From: Nevskiaceae bacterium
GTDB taxonomy: Bacteria > Pseudomonadota > Gammaproteobacteria > Nevskiales > Nevskiaceae
NCBI GenBank assembly: GCA_008012115.1
Contig: SSEB01000007.1
Span: 1 to 64,000 of the forward strand
DNA: 64,000 bases
Direction of reading: 5' to 3'
Below, piece after piece: positions 1 through 10,254 of the stretch (position 1 is its first letter; each line of letters starts with the position of its first letter). Made by a program: the position numbers and the translations under genes. The notes beneath the pieces were generated by a model. The model worked only from the letters and a program-made list of their open reading frames with translations, made no database searches and was not told the DNA's origin.

Positions 1-1153
<1,153 letters not shown>

Positions 1154-1184
1154 GGGAACCGTTCCTAGATAATTTCCTGTCTGC

Positions 1185-1721
1185 TCAGCGCGCCAGCGCG
1201 TTTTGCAGTCTTTCCAGCTCGCCGCGGACGGAGCCGTCGATGACCAGGTCGCCGGCGCGGATCACGGCGCCCGCGACGAGAGTCTCGTCGGTGTTCCAGA
1301 CAATGGCGACGTCGCGCGTCAGGCGCTTGCGGATCGCGGCGAGCAGTGCGTCCTGCTGGGCCGTGCCGACGGCGGTCGCGGTGGTGACTTCCACCTCGAC
1401 GCGCGACTCGGCCTCGGCACGCAGCGCTTCATACTGCGCCGCGATCTCGGCGGCCGCCTTGAGGCGTCCGTTCTCGACCAGCAGCTTCAGCAGGGCCTGG
1501 CCTTCGCCGGTCAGATCCTTGCCCAGGGCGCCGACGAACACCGCCGCCAGCTCCTGACGCGAGGGCGCCGGGTGCCCGATCAGGTTGCCCAGCTGCGGAC
1601 TGGCGACGCCTGCGGCGATCGCCGCCAGTTGCGCCGACCATTCCTTGAGCTTGCCGCTGGACTGCGCCAGCTCGAAGACGGCCTTGGCGTAGGGACGCGC
1701 TAAAGTGCTGAGATCGGCCAT
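1185..1721 (-). CDS. atpH: ATP synthase F1 subunit delta
   Basis: This 178-residue protein matches the usual length of the delta subunit, the part of the peripheral stalk that ties the b dimer to the top of F1. It starts [19 protein letters not shown], the typical N-terminal helix, and ends in the conserved C-terminal motif region [17 protein letters not shown]. It sits 5 nt downstream of atpF and 31 nt upstream of atpA, so it is co-transcribed. The identification rests on sequence pattern plus operon position. Confidence 0.97.
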   Translation of the reverse strand: MADLSTLARPYAKAVFELAQSSGKLKEWSAQLAAIAAGVASPQLGNLIGHPAPSRQELAAVFVGALGKDLTGEGQALLKLLVENGRLKAAAEIAAQYEALRAEAESRVEVEVTTATAVGTAQQDALLAAIRKRLTRDVAIVWNTDETLVAGAVIRAGDLVIDGSVRGELERLQNALAR

Positions 1722-1726
1722 GGCGC

Positions 1727-2197
1727 TCAGACGCGAGCCGCGAGTTCGTTGAGCACGTCGGCGTGGGCCTTCGGATCAATTTCGCGCTTGAGGATCTTGG
1801 CGGCACCGGCCACGGCCAGCTCGCCCACCTGCTTGCGCAACTGATCCTTGGCCTGAGCCACTTCGCGCTGGGTTTCCTCGCGCGCGGCGCCGACGATGCG
1901 GTCGCCCTCGGCCTTGGCCGTCGCCTTCGCCTGCTCGACAATCTGCACCGCCTGCTTGTTGGCGGCGGCCAGGATGTCCTGCGCCTGGGCGCGAGCCGAC
2001 TTCAGCGCTTCATCGCTGCGCGCCGAGGCGTCCTCCAGCGACTTCATGCCGCGCTCGGCAGCCGCAAGGCCGTCGGCGATGGTCTTCTGACGCTCTTCGA
2101 CCACGCGCATCAGCGGCGGCCAGACGAACCTGGCGGTGAACCAGATGAAGGCGGCAAACACCACCGCCTGCGCCAGCAAGGTCAGATTGATATCCAT
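1727..2197 (-). CDS. atpF: ATP synthase Fo subunit b
   Basis: The 156-residue b subunit forms the dimeric peripheral stalk. A single N-terminal membrane helix (about residues 5-25, [18 protein letters not shown]) is followed by a long charged, Ala/Glu/Lys/Arg-rich helix suited to a coiled coil. Only one b-type gene is present, as in E. coli, rather than a b/b' pair. It lies between atpE (45 nt upstream) and atpH (5 nt downstream). Confidence 0.97.
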   Translation of the reverse strand: MDINLTLLAQAVVFAAFIWFTARFVWPPLMRVVEERQKTIADGLAAAERGMKSLEDASARSDEALKSARAQAQDILAAANKQAVQIVEQAKATAKAEGDRIVGAAREETQREVAQAKDQLRKQVGELAVAGAAKILKREIDPKAHADVLNELAARV

Positions 2198-2242
2198 ACC
2201 TGCACCTGTCTCGTATGTGTCGCGGGTCTGTCGTGAAAACGC

Positions 2243-3837
<1,595 letters not shown>

Positions 3838-3897
3838 TCTTATGAAACTACCTGAGGATTCTTTCAGCCGGGCATGCAGGCGCCTCAGCGGGCGCGC

Positions 3898-3926
3898 AGT
3901 TTACTGATTGCCCCCTTTCAGGTCAA
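3898..3926 (-). promoter_or_regulatory. sigma-70-type promoter of the atp operon
   Basis: Read on the minus strand, TTGACC (3926-3921), a 17-nt spacer and TAAACT (3903-3898) form a near-consensus -35/-10 pair about 60 nt upstream of the atpI start. It is the best match in the parB-atpI gap and probably drives the whole atp operon separately from the rsmG-parAB transcription unit. Confidence 0.7.
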
Positions 3927-4005
3927 CGAAGATTTTACAGCTGTAGAGGAATGCGACGGCCTGCGGTTTGCCCGCGCTACCGGACAGCAATTCGTTCGCA
4001 GGGCA

Positions 4006-4038
4006 TTGTTTTAAAAAATTAATTTTTTCGATAAACAA
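4006..4038. repeat. AT-only palindrome after parB
   Basis: A 16-bp perfect AT palindrome (AAAAAATTAATTTTTT) is flanked by TTGTTT and AAACAA. It lies 45 nt past the parB stop codon. It could act as a weak transcription stop, but lacks a GC stem. It is not a copy of the 110-bp element: the CACCCGCT/AGCGGGTG ends are absent and the spacing is wrong. Confidence 0.4.
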
Positions 4039-4082
4039 TCAAGATTGCCGACCATCTTGGCGTGGCCACAGCACCGGCGCCA

Positions 4083-4925
4083 TCAGCGCAGCGCTTGCAG
4101 CAGGCGGTCGAGTTCCGCCTGGTTCTTGAACGCCACTGTGAGCTTGCCGCGCCCCTTGTCGTTCTGCTGCAACCGCACCGGCAAACCGATCCGCTGGCGC
4201 AGTTCCTGTTCCAGCCGGTGCGGCGCCGCCGCGGCCGGCTTTGCCGTCGCGCCGGGCTTGGCCTGCACCAGGGACTCGGTGGCACGCACCGAGAGCTGTC
4301 CATCGACCACCAGCTTGGCCAGCGAGGACTGCCGCGATCCTTCGACACCCAGCAGCACCTTGGCATGCCCCAGGCTCAGCTTGCCGTCGCGCACCAGGGC
4401 CTGCACGTCCTGGTTGAGCTCCATCAGGCGCAGCAGGTTGCTGACCGTGGCGCGCGAATGGCCCACCGCCTCGGCGCACTGCTGATGCGTCAGGCCACAC
4501 TCCTCGATCAGCTTGTGCAGCGCCTCCGCCTCTTCCAGCGGGTTGAGGTCGGCACGCTGGATGTTCTCGACCAGCGCCACCGCCATGGCGCTGCGCTCAT
4601 CCATGCTGCGCACCACGGCGGGAATCTGCTGCAGGCCGGCGATGCGCGCCGCGCGCCAGCGGCGCTCACCGGCGATGATCTCGTAGCGGTCGGCGCCGGC
4701 AGGCCGCACGACGATGGGCTGCACCACGCCCTGCGCGCGGATCGAGTCGGCGAGCGCGGTCAACGCCGCCTCGTCGAAGTGCCGGCGCGGCTGGTGCCGT
4801 CCGGGTTCGAGACGATCCAGCGCCAGTTCGCGCAGGTCGTCGCCCGGCTCCGCCGCCGGCGCGGTACCCACGCTGCTCAGCAGCGCATCGAGACCGCGAC
4901 CCAACCCTCTTTTCTTCACGCTCAC
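4083..4925 (-). CDS. parB: chromosome-partitioning protein ParB (Spo0J)
   Basis: ParB is the CTP-dependent clamp that loads on parS sites and works with ParA in origin segregation. The 280-residue protein has the CTPase motif GERRWRA (about residue 85), then NIQRADLNPLEEA, then a helix-turn-helix (HQQCAEAVGHSRATVSNLLRL), and a C-terminal dimerisation region. The start is GTG at 4925, and GTGA overlaps the stop of the upstream DJ-1-like gene, so translation is probably coupled. No parS palindrome (TGTTTCACGTGAAACA) was spotted by eye. Confidence 0.97.
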   Translation of the reverse strand: MSVKKRGLGRGLDALLSSVGTAPAAEPGDDLRELALDRLEPGRHQPRRHFDEAALTALADSIRAQGVVQPIVVRPAGADRYEIIAGERRWRAARIAGLQQIPAVVRSMDERSAMAVALVENIQRADLNPLEEAEALHKLIEECGLTHQQCAEAVGHSRATVSNLLRLMELNQDVQALVRDGKLSLGHAKVLLGVEGSRQSSLAKLVVDGQLSVRATESLVQAKPGATAKPAAAAPHRLEQELRQRIGLPVRLQQNDKGRGKLTVAFKNQAELDRLLQALR

Positions 4926-5818
4926 ACTGGTTCCCCTGCAGCCTTGTTGCGGTTACGGTCTTCAAATTCCCTGAGCACGCCGGCAAAAACGCTGGCGAAG
5001 GTGTGGACGTCGCCCGGCCAGCGCGCCGACACGTAGTCGCCGTCGCGCACCACCCAGGCCGGTCGCGCGTCCTCGCGCGAATCGCGGGCCATGCCGGACA
5101 CCTTCAGGAAGCGCGACGGCGCGTCGGCCGGCACGTCGAGGAAGTCCTCCGGTCGCGCCAGCGCCCGCGTCACTTCCTGCTGCACGCCGCGATAGCCCGG
5201 CGCCTCGCCCGGCTGCTCGCCGTAGGTGCGGTAGTAGTCCGGGTCCCAGAAGCGCGCGAAAAAGCGCGTCAGGTCCCAGCCGGACTTCTCCAGCTTCCAG
5301 GTCAGTGCCGTGGTCTTGCGACCATGCAGCACCGACTTGCCGGTTTTCCGCGAGACGCTGCGCGCCGCCAGCACCACGCCGTGACAGACCGCCGCCACCG
5401 GCTTGCCGGCATCGAAACATTCGGCGACGAAAGCCTGCAGCGTCGTGTCCTCAAGATATTCGCGCATGCCCTTGGCATGTCCGCCCGGCAGCAACAGCGC
5501 ATCGCAGGACTGCGGCGAGAGCTGGTCGTAACGCAGCGGTCGCAGATAGTGTTCGTCGCGCTGCATGCGCTGGTAGGCCTCGCGCGCGGGCCGCTGCGCA
5601 CGCAGCATCAGGCCCAGCAGGCGCAGCTTGCGCAAACCCGGCACGAAACCCCAGGCGTCAAGCCCCTCGCCGGAAATCATGATCGGGTCGGCCTGCGCCG
5701 GCGCGCCGTCCGGCGTCGCGAACAGCAGTTCGTGGCCGGCTTCGCGCAGGAGGCTCCAGCTCACGGCGGCTTCGGTGGGATCGAAGTCCCGGCGCGGCAA
5801 CGGCATGAGCACCCGCAT
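4922..5818 (-). CDS. DJ-1/PfpI superfamily protein between parA and parB
   Basis: This 298-residue protein looks like a DJ-1/PfpI (class I glutamine-amidotransferase-like) member. It has the segment DALLLPGGHAKGMREYL followed by the nucleophile elbow AVCHG, placing the reactive Cys at residue 145. Family members include deglycases/glyoxalase III-like enzymes, chaperones and proteases, so the substrate is unknown. The ATG at 5818 lies 17 nt after parA, and its stop overlaps the parB GTG. An intervening enzyme gene inside parAB is unusual. A longer in-frame reading extends upstream through parA but encodes only shadow sequence. Confidence 0.8.
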   Translation of the reverse strand: MRVLMPLPRRDFDPTEAAVSWSLLREAGHELLFATPDGAPAQADPIMISGEGLDAWGFVPGLRKLRLLGLMLRAQRPAREAYQRMQRDEHYLRPLRYDQLSPQSCDALLLPGGHAKGMREYLEDTTLQAFVAECFDAGKPVAAVCHGVVLAARSVSRKTGKSVLHGRKTTALTWKLEKSGWDLTRFFARFWDPDYYRTYGEQPGEAPGYRGVQQEVTRALARPEDFLDVPADAPSRFLKVSGMARDSREDARPAWVVRDGDYVSARWPGDVHTFASVFAGVLREFEDRNRNKAAGEPV

Positions 5819-5835
5819 GGCTGGCGCGCCTCCGC

Positions 5836-6624
5836 TCAGGCGCTGAGCCGGAGCTGGCCGCCGTCGTGGCGGCGCAGCACCTCGCCGGCCAGGGCCAGAT
5901 ACGCCTTGGCGCCGCTGGACTGCGCGTCGTAAATCATCACCGGCAGGCCGTGACTGGGCGCCTCGGCGAGGCGCACGTTGCGCGGCACGATGGTGCGATA
6001 GACCTTGTCGCCGAAATGCTGCACGAGCTGCGCGGATACGTCGTTGGCGAGGTTGTTGCGCGGATCGAACATGGTGCGCAGCACGCCCTCGACCTCGAGC
6101 CGCGGATTGATCACGCGCTTGATCTTGTTGATGGTGTCGACCAGGGCGCTCAGACCTTCCAGCGCGTAGTACTCGCACTGCATCGGCACCAGCACGCCGT
6201 CGGCCGCAACCAGGGCATTGACGGTGAGCTTGGACAGCGCCGGCGGGCAATCCAGCAGGATGTAGTCGAACTGGGCGGCGACCTCGGCCAGCGCGCTCTT
6301 GAGCGCAAAGTCGCCGGCGGCGACGTCGCGCAGCTTGATCTCGGCCTCGGTCATGTCGCCGTTGGCCGGCAGCAGCGAGATGCCGACCGCGGGCAAATGC
6401 TGGATCACCTCCGCCGGACGCGCCTGCTCCAGCAGCACGTCGCGCGCCGTGCGGCGCAGGGCGCTCTTGTCGACACCGACGCCCATGGTGGCGTTGCCCT
6501 GGGCATCGAGATCGACCAGCAGCACGCGCCGCTTGGTCGCGGCCAGCGAGGCGGCGAGGTTGATCGAGGTGGTGGTCTTGCCGACACCGCCCTTCTGGTT
6601 GGCAACCGCGATGATGTAAGTCAT
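5836..6624 (-). CDS. parA: chromosome-partitioning ATPase ParA (Soj)
   Basis: ParA is a deviant-Walker ATPase that binds DNA non-specifically and is driven by ParB. The 262-residue sequence starts with IIAVANQKGGVGKTTTSINL, containing the deviant Walker A loop KGGVGKTT, then LLVDLDAQGN and the Walker B-type DYILLDCPPAL. Its ATG overlaps the rsmG stop by ATGA, so the order rsmG-parA is translationally coupled. The length is typical of chromosomal ParA lacking an N-terminal HTH. Confidence 0.98.
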   Translation of the reverse strand: MTYIIAVANQKGGVGKTTTSINLAASLAATKRRVLLVDLDAQGNATMGVGVDKSALRRTARDVLLEQARPAEVIQHLPAVGISLLPANGDMTEAEIKLRDVAAGDFALKSALAEVAAQFDYILLDCPPALSKLTVNALVAADGVLVPMQCEYYALEGLSALVDTINKIKRVINPRLEVEGVLRTMFDPRNNLANDVSAQLVQHFGDKVYRTIVPRNVRLAEAPSHGLPVMIYDAQSSGAKAYLALAGEVLRRHDGGQLRLSA

Positions 6625-7250
6625 TTTTTAAGTGTGGCAATCACCGCGTGCCGATCCTCGTTGAGGCCCGGCACCCGCAGACGGCGCGTCTCCCTGATCC
6701 CGACGTTCGCCGGGATTCCGGCGATTTCCTGGTCGTCTAGTTTGCCTTTCATCGCCACCCAGACGCCACCGGCAGCGAGCAGATGTGCGGTTTTATCAAA
6801 GAAATCCGCCAGCGATGCGAAGGCGCGGCTGACGATGCAGTCGAAGCCGAGGTCGGGCGCATAGGACTCGACACGACCTTCCACCACCGCCACGTTGGCC
6901 AGTCCCAGGCTGCGTGCGGCATGGCGCATGAACCGCGCCTTCTTGCCGTTGCTGTCCAGCGTCGTCACCGCCAGCGAGGGCTCGGCGATGGCGAGCACCA
7001 GGCCCGGCAGGCCGGCGCCGGCGCCGACGTCCAGCACGCGTCCGTGCACCAGGGGCAGCACGGCCAGCGAATCCAGCAGGTGCTTGACGACCATCTCGGC
7101 GGGATCGCGGATCGCCGTGAGGTTGTAGGCCGCGTTCCACTTGATCAGCTCGTCCTGGTAGGCGAGCAGGCGGCGGCGCGTGTCGCCGGGCAGGTCGAGA
7201 CGCAGATCGCGGAGGCCGGCGTCGAGAATCGCGGCGGGAGAGACGCTCAT
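6621..7250 (-). CDS. rsmG: 16S rRNA (guanine527-N7)-methyltransferase RsmG
   Basis: RsmG (GidB) uses S-adenosylmethionine to methylate G527 of 16S rRNA. The 209-residue protein shows WNAAYNLTAIRDP, then the SAM-binding GRVLDVGAGAGLPGLVLAI and CIVSRAFASL, all signature stretches. The start is at the ATG ending at 7250; the reading can be extended upstream but only with Arg-rich shadow sequence. It heads the rsmG-parA-DJ1-parB unit. The usual upstream partner mnmG is not adjacent here. Confidence 0.97.
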   Translation of the reverse strand: MSVSPAAILDAGLRDLRLDLPGDTRRRLLAYQDELIKWNAAYNLTAIRDPAEMVVKHLLDSLAVLPLVHGRVLDVGAGAGLPGLVLAIAEPSLAVTTLDSNGKKARFMRHAARSLGLANVAVVEGRVESYAPDLGFDCIVSRAFASLADFFDKTAHLLAAGGVWVAMKGKLDDQEIAGIPANVGIRETRRLRVPGLNEDRHAVIATLKK

Positions 7251-7286
7251 GCGGGAGGCAAGCGGGGCGCGCTGGAAAAGGGCGCC

Positions 7287-7292
7287 ATTATA
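7287..7292 (-). promoter_or_regulatory. -10 element upstream of rsmG
   Basis: The minus strand reads TATAAT, a perfect -10 hexamer, 37 nt upstream of the rsmG start codon. No convincing -35 is seen at 17 nt. It is the likely start point for the rsmG-parA-parB transcript. Confidence 0.5.
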
Positions 7293-7355
7293 CGCAGGCC
7301 CCTCTCGCCGCCTGCGCCGGGCGTCGCGAAGCCTGCGGCGGCGCCCCGCACGACC

Positions 7356-7465
7356 CACCCGCTCGTCGGCCTGCGGCTCGCCAGGCAGTTATTTTTTGTC
7401 TATCGATTTAAAAATCGAGTGATAATTTATAACTTTTTGACCCGGCGACAGGCGACTAGCGGGTG
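7356..7465. repeat. 110-bp inverted element, copy 1 (divergent gap)
   Basis: The element runs from CACCCGCT to AGCGGGTG and is exactly 110 bp. GTTAT lies at element positions 33-37 and ATAAC at 74-78, enclosing a 46-nt AT-rich core with the central palindrome CGATTTAAAAATCG. The terminal arms pair over about 16 bp with one mismatch and one bulge. It is the only copy between divergent genes (rsmG and the aldehyde dehydrogenase), so it cannot be solely a terminator. Confidence 0.9.
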
Positions 7466-7545
7466 GCACGACGCAGGGGCCTTTCCGCCCGAAACCGGCT
7501 TATACTTGACCATTCGTTCGATTCTGCGACGCGTGGGGAGAAACT

Positions 7546-9000
7546 ATGAATACTGCCGTTTCCTATTTGCCGAATGCCAACAGCGGCCTGTCCAATGACG
7601 CGGAGATTCGCCGCGTGTTCGAGCGCCAGCGCGAAACCGCGCTGCGGTTGCGCTCATCGACTGCCGACGAGCGCATCGCCAAGATCAAGCGCCTGCGCGA
7701 CACCTTCCTGACGCACCAGGAAGCGTTCCGCGAAGCGGGCTACCAGGACTTCAAGAAGCCGCCGGCGGAAGTGGATCTCACCGAGGTGCTGCCGGTGGTG
7801 GCGGAAGCCAACGACGCCATGCGCAACATCCGCAAGTGGATGAAGCCCACGGGCGTGTGGCCGACCCGCATGATGATGGGCACCAAGGCCTACATCCAGT
7901 ACGAACCCAAGGGCCGCGCCTTGATCATTTCGCCGTGGAACTACCCGGTGAACCTCAGCTTCGGCCCGCTGATCTCGGCCATCGCCGCCGGCAACACCGC
8001 GATCATCAAGCCCTCGGAAATGACGCCGCACACCTCGGCGCTGATGAGCCGGGTGATCCGCGAAATCTTCAGCGAGGACGAGGTCGCCATCTTCGAGGGT
8101 GACGCCAGCGTGTCCACCACCCTGCTGTCGCTGCCCTTCGATCACATCTTCTTCACCGGCTCGCCGGCCATCGGCAAGGTGGTGATGGCCGCCGCCGCCA
8201 AGCACCTCACCAGCGTCACGCTGGAACTGGGCGGCAAGTCGCCGACCGTCATCGACGACACTGCCGACCTCGACCTCGCCGCCAAGACCATCCTCTGGGG
8301 CAAGTTCACCAACAACGGCCAGACCTGCATCGCGCCGGACCACATCTACGTGCACGAGTCGGTGAAGGCGCAATTCGTCGAGCGCTGCAAGGACGTGCTG
8401 GCCAGCACCTACGGCACCACCGGCGACGCGCAGATGAAGAGCCCCTACCTCGCCCGCGTGGTCAACCAGCGCCACACCCAGCGCATCAGCACGCTGCTGC
8501 AGGACGCCAAGCAGCGCGGCGCCAACGTGGTGTTCGGCGGCGACGTCAGCGAAAAGGACTGCTTCATCGCGCCGACGCTGATCGAGAACATCCCGGCGGA
8601 CGCCAAGATCCAGAGCGAGGAAATCTTCGGACCCCTGCTGCCGATCATCAGCTATCGCAATCTCGATGAAGTGCTGGGCGCCATCAACAGCCAGCCCAAG
8701 CCGCTGGCGCTCTACATCTGGAGCCGCAACGAGCGCAACATCGACAAGATCATGAAGAACACCAGTGCCGGCGGCACCTGCATCAACCATTGCGTCGTGC
8801 ACTTCCTGCACCTGGGCCTGCCCTTCGGCGGCGTCAACAACAGCGGCATCGGCAGCGGCCACGGCCATTTCGGTTTCAAGGCCTTCTCGCACGAGCGCGC
8901 CGTGGTGCGCACGCGCTTCATGCTCGCCAAGATGTTCTGGGCGCCGTACACCGACTGGACGATGAAGATCATCAAGCTGGTGATGAAGACCTCGGTCTGA
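7546..9000 (+). CDS. class 3 aldehyde dehydrogenase (coniferyl/fatty-aldehyde type)
   Basis: This NAD(P)-dependent dehydrogenase oxidises aldehydes to acids. The 484-residue protein has the ALDH3-like layout: IISPWNYPVNLSF for cofactor binding, FTGSPAIGKVV, the general base in LELGGKSP, the nucleophile in NNGQTCIAPD and the late motif LPFGGVNNSGIG. The C-terminal tail is hydrophobic and aromatic (KMFWAPYTDW), as in membrane-associated fatty-aldehyde dehydrogenases. Bacterial relatives act on coniferyl or long-chain aldehydes; the substrate here is not decidable. A ribosome site GGGGAGAA precedes the ATG. It is monocistronic and ends at a strong terminator. Confidence 0.9.
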   Translation: MNTAVSYLPNANSGLSNDAEIRRVFERQRETALRLRSSTADERIAKIKRLRDTFLTHQEAFREAGYQDFKKPPAEVDLTEVLPVVAEANDAMRNIRKWMKPTGVWPTRMMMGTKAYIQYEPKGRALIISPWNYPVNLSFGPLISAIAAGNTAIIKPSEMTPHTSALMSRVIREIFSEDEVAIFEGDASVSTTLLSLPFDHIFFTGSPAIGKVVMAAAAKHLTSVTLELGGKSPTVIDDTADLDLAAKTILWGKFTNNGQTCIAPDHIYVHESVKAQFVERCKDVLASTYGTTGDAQMKSPYLARVVNQRHTQRISTLLQDAKQRGANVVFGGDVSEKDCFIAPTLIENIPADAKIQSEEIFGPLLPIISYRNLDEVLGAINSQPKPLALYIWSRNERNIDKIMKNTSAGGTCINHCVVHFLHLGLPFGGVNNSGIGSGHGHFGFKAFSHERAVVRTRFMLAKMFWAPYTDWTMKIIKLVMKTSV

Positions 9001-9016
9001 CGCCGCACCTGCGTCG

Positions 9017-9045
9017 AAAAAAGGCCCGCATTGCGGGCCTTTTTG
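9017..9045. terminator. intrinsic terminator after the aldehyde dehydrogenase
   Basis: An A-run, the GC stem GGCCCGC / GCGGGCC with a short ATT loop and a TTTTT run follow the stop codon of the dehydrogenase by 17 nt. The symmetry allows termination in both directions. Confidence 0.9.
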
Positions 9046-9147
9046 TTGGTGCGGGACAGTGACGTGTGCGCGGCCGGGCGAATGGCGGTGCGCAATCGGC
9101 GTCCGCTGCGGACGCCGTGATGCTGCGGGCCTGGTCTGCTCCCGCGC

Positions 9148-10146
9148 TCAGTGATGCCGCTCGGCGCAGACCAGCTTCTCGATCTGCACGGTGACATGGG
9201 CAATGCCATGCTCGCGGCCGAGATACACCGTGATCTCCTGCGTGATGCGGTCGGCGTCGGCCTCGGCATCGACCTGTGCGTGCAGGGTCAGCATCTTCTT
9301 TTCTGGGCTCAGCATCCAGGCATGGATGTGGTGCACGTCGATGACGCCCGCCACCTGGCCCGGCAGTTCCGCTTCCAGCCGCGAGGCGTCGAAGCCCTCC
9401 GGCGCGCCCTCCAGCAGGACATGCCCGGACTGCCGCGTCAGTTGCCAGGCGCCGCGCAGGATCAGCAGGGCCACCAGCGCCGACAGCAGGGCGTCGACCT
9501 GCATCCAGCCGGTCCACAGGATGACCGCCGCCGCCGCGATGGCGGCAACCGAGCCGAGCAGGTCGCCGAGGACGTGGATCAGGGCGCCACGCATGTTGAG
9601 ATTCTCCTCGGCGCCGCCATGCAGGATGGCGAAGGCGACGAGGTTGACCAGCAGCCCGATCACCGCCACCAGCAGCATCGGCCCCGCCAGCACCGTCACC
9701 GGGTTGAACCAGCGCAGCACCGCCTCGACCACGATCCACAACGACATCGCGATCAGGGTGAAGCCGTTGACGAAGGCCGCCAGCACCTGCACGCGGTCAT
9801 AGCCATAGGAGCGGCGCGCATCGGCCGGGCGGCGGCTGATGCGGATCGCCGCCCAGGCCAGCGCCAGCGAAATGGTGTCGGTGAGCATGTGACCGGCATC
9901 GGCCAGCAGGGTCAGCGAGTGCGACAGGAGGCCGGCGACGATCTCCACCGCCATGAACAGGCCAGTGGCCAGCAGCGCCAGCAACAGCCGCCGCTCGCTG
10001 CCCGTGTGGACGTGCGCATGGCCATGGCCGTGATGGTGATGGCGGTCGTGTGCATGCTCATGATCGTGATCATGGTCGTGGCGGTGCCCATGATCGTGTG
10101 CGTGATCGTGCGGGTGGGCGTGATCGTGGGAATGTGGCGCGGTCAT
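9148..10146 (-). CDS. cation diffusion facilitator metal exporter (ZitB/CzcD type)
   Basis: This 332-residue inner-membrane antiporter exports Zn2+ or a similar divalent ion using the proton gradient. The first 48 residues are extremely His/Asp-rich, a flexible metal-binding tail. Six membrane helices follow, with paired HxxxD metal sites HMLTD in helix 2 and HVLGD in helix 5. A cytoplasmic C-terminal domain (VHHIHAWMLSPEKK) matches the ferredoxin-like fold of the family. It stands alone, with a terminator on either side. Confidence 0.95.
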   Translation of the reverse strand: MTAPHSHDHAHPHDHAHDHGHRHDHDHDHEHAHDRHHHHGHGHAHVHTGSERRLLLALLATGLFMAVEIVAGLLSHSLTLLADAGHMLTDTISLALAWAAIRISRRPADARRSYGYDRVQVLAAFVNGFTLIAMSLWIVVEAVLRWFNPVTVLAGPMLLVAVIGLLVNLVAFAILHGGAEENLNMRGALIHVLGDLLGSVAAIAAAAVILWTGWMQVDALLSALVALLILRGAWQLTRQSGHVLLEGAPEGFDASRLEAELPGQVAGVIDVHHIHAWMLSPEKKMLTLHAQVDAEADADRITQEITVYLGREHGIAHVTVQIEKLVCAERHH

Positions 10147-10204
10147 GCGGAACTGCCGGTCGAACGAGGGCGCGACGATAGCATCCTTCGAATCAGAGCC
10201 GCAT

Positions 10205-10234
10205 AAAAAACAGGGCCGGGTTGCCCCGGCCCTG
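10205..10234 (-). terminator. intrinsic terminator after the beta-helix/cytochrome gene
   Basis: A 10-bp GC stem (CAGGGCCGGG / CCCGGCCCTG, TTGC loop) is followed on the minus strand by TTTTTTA. It lies 20 nt beyond the stop of the fusion gene and insulates the CDF exporter gene. Confidence 0.9.
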
Positions 10235-10254
10235 GATGCGGACTTTGCGGTTGC

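Noticed and set aside
4006..4038. AT palindrome near parB as a ninth copy of the 110-bp element
   Set aside because: The flanks lack CACCCGCT and AGCGGGTG at plus or minus 55 bp from its centre; the GTT..AAC spacing is about 29, not 46.
4922..6640. 572-codon frame that would fuse a parA-overlapping segment to the DJ-1-like protein
   Set aside because: The first 275 codons are an out-of-frame copy of parA; parA itself has intact motifs, and the DJ-1-like start at 5818 gives a normal family N-terminus.
9060..9147. Short GC-rich inverted repeats between the aldehyde dehydrogenase terminator and the CDF gene
   Set aside because: Only short imperfect pairings of the kind expected by chance at this GC content.
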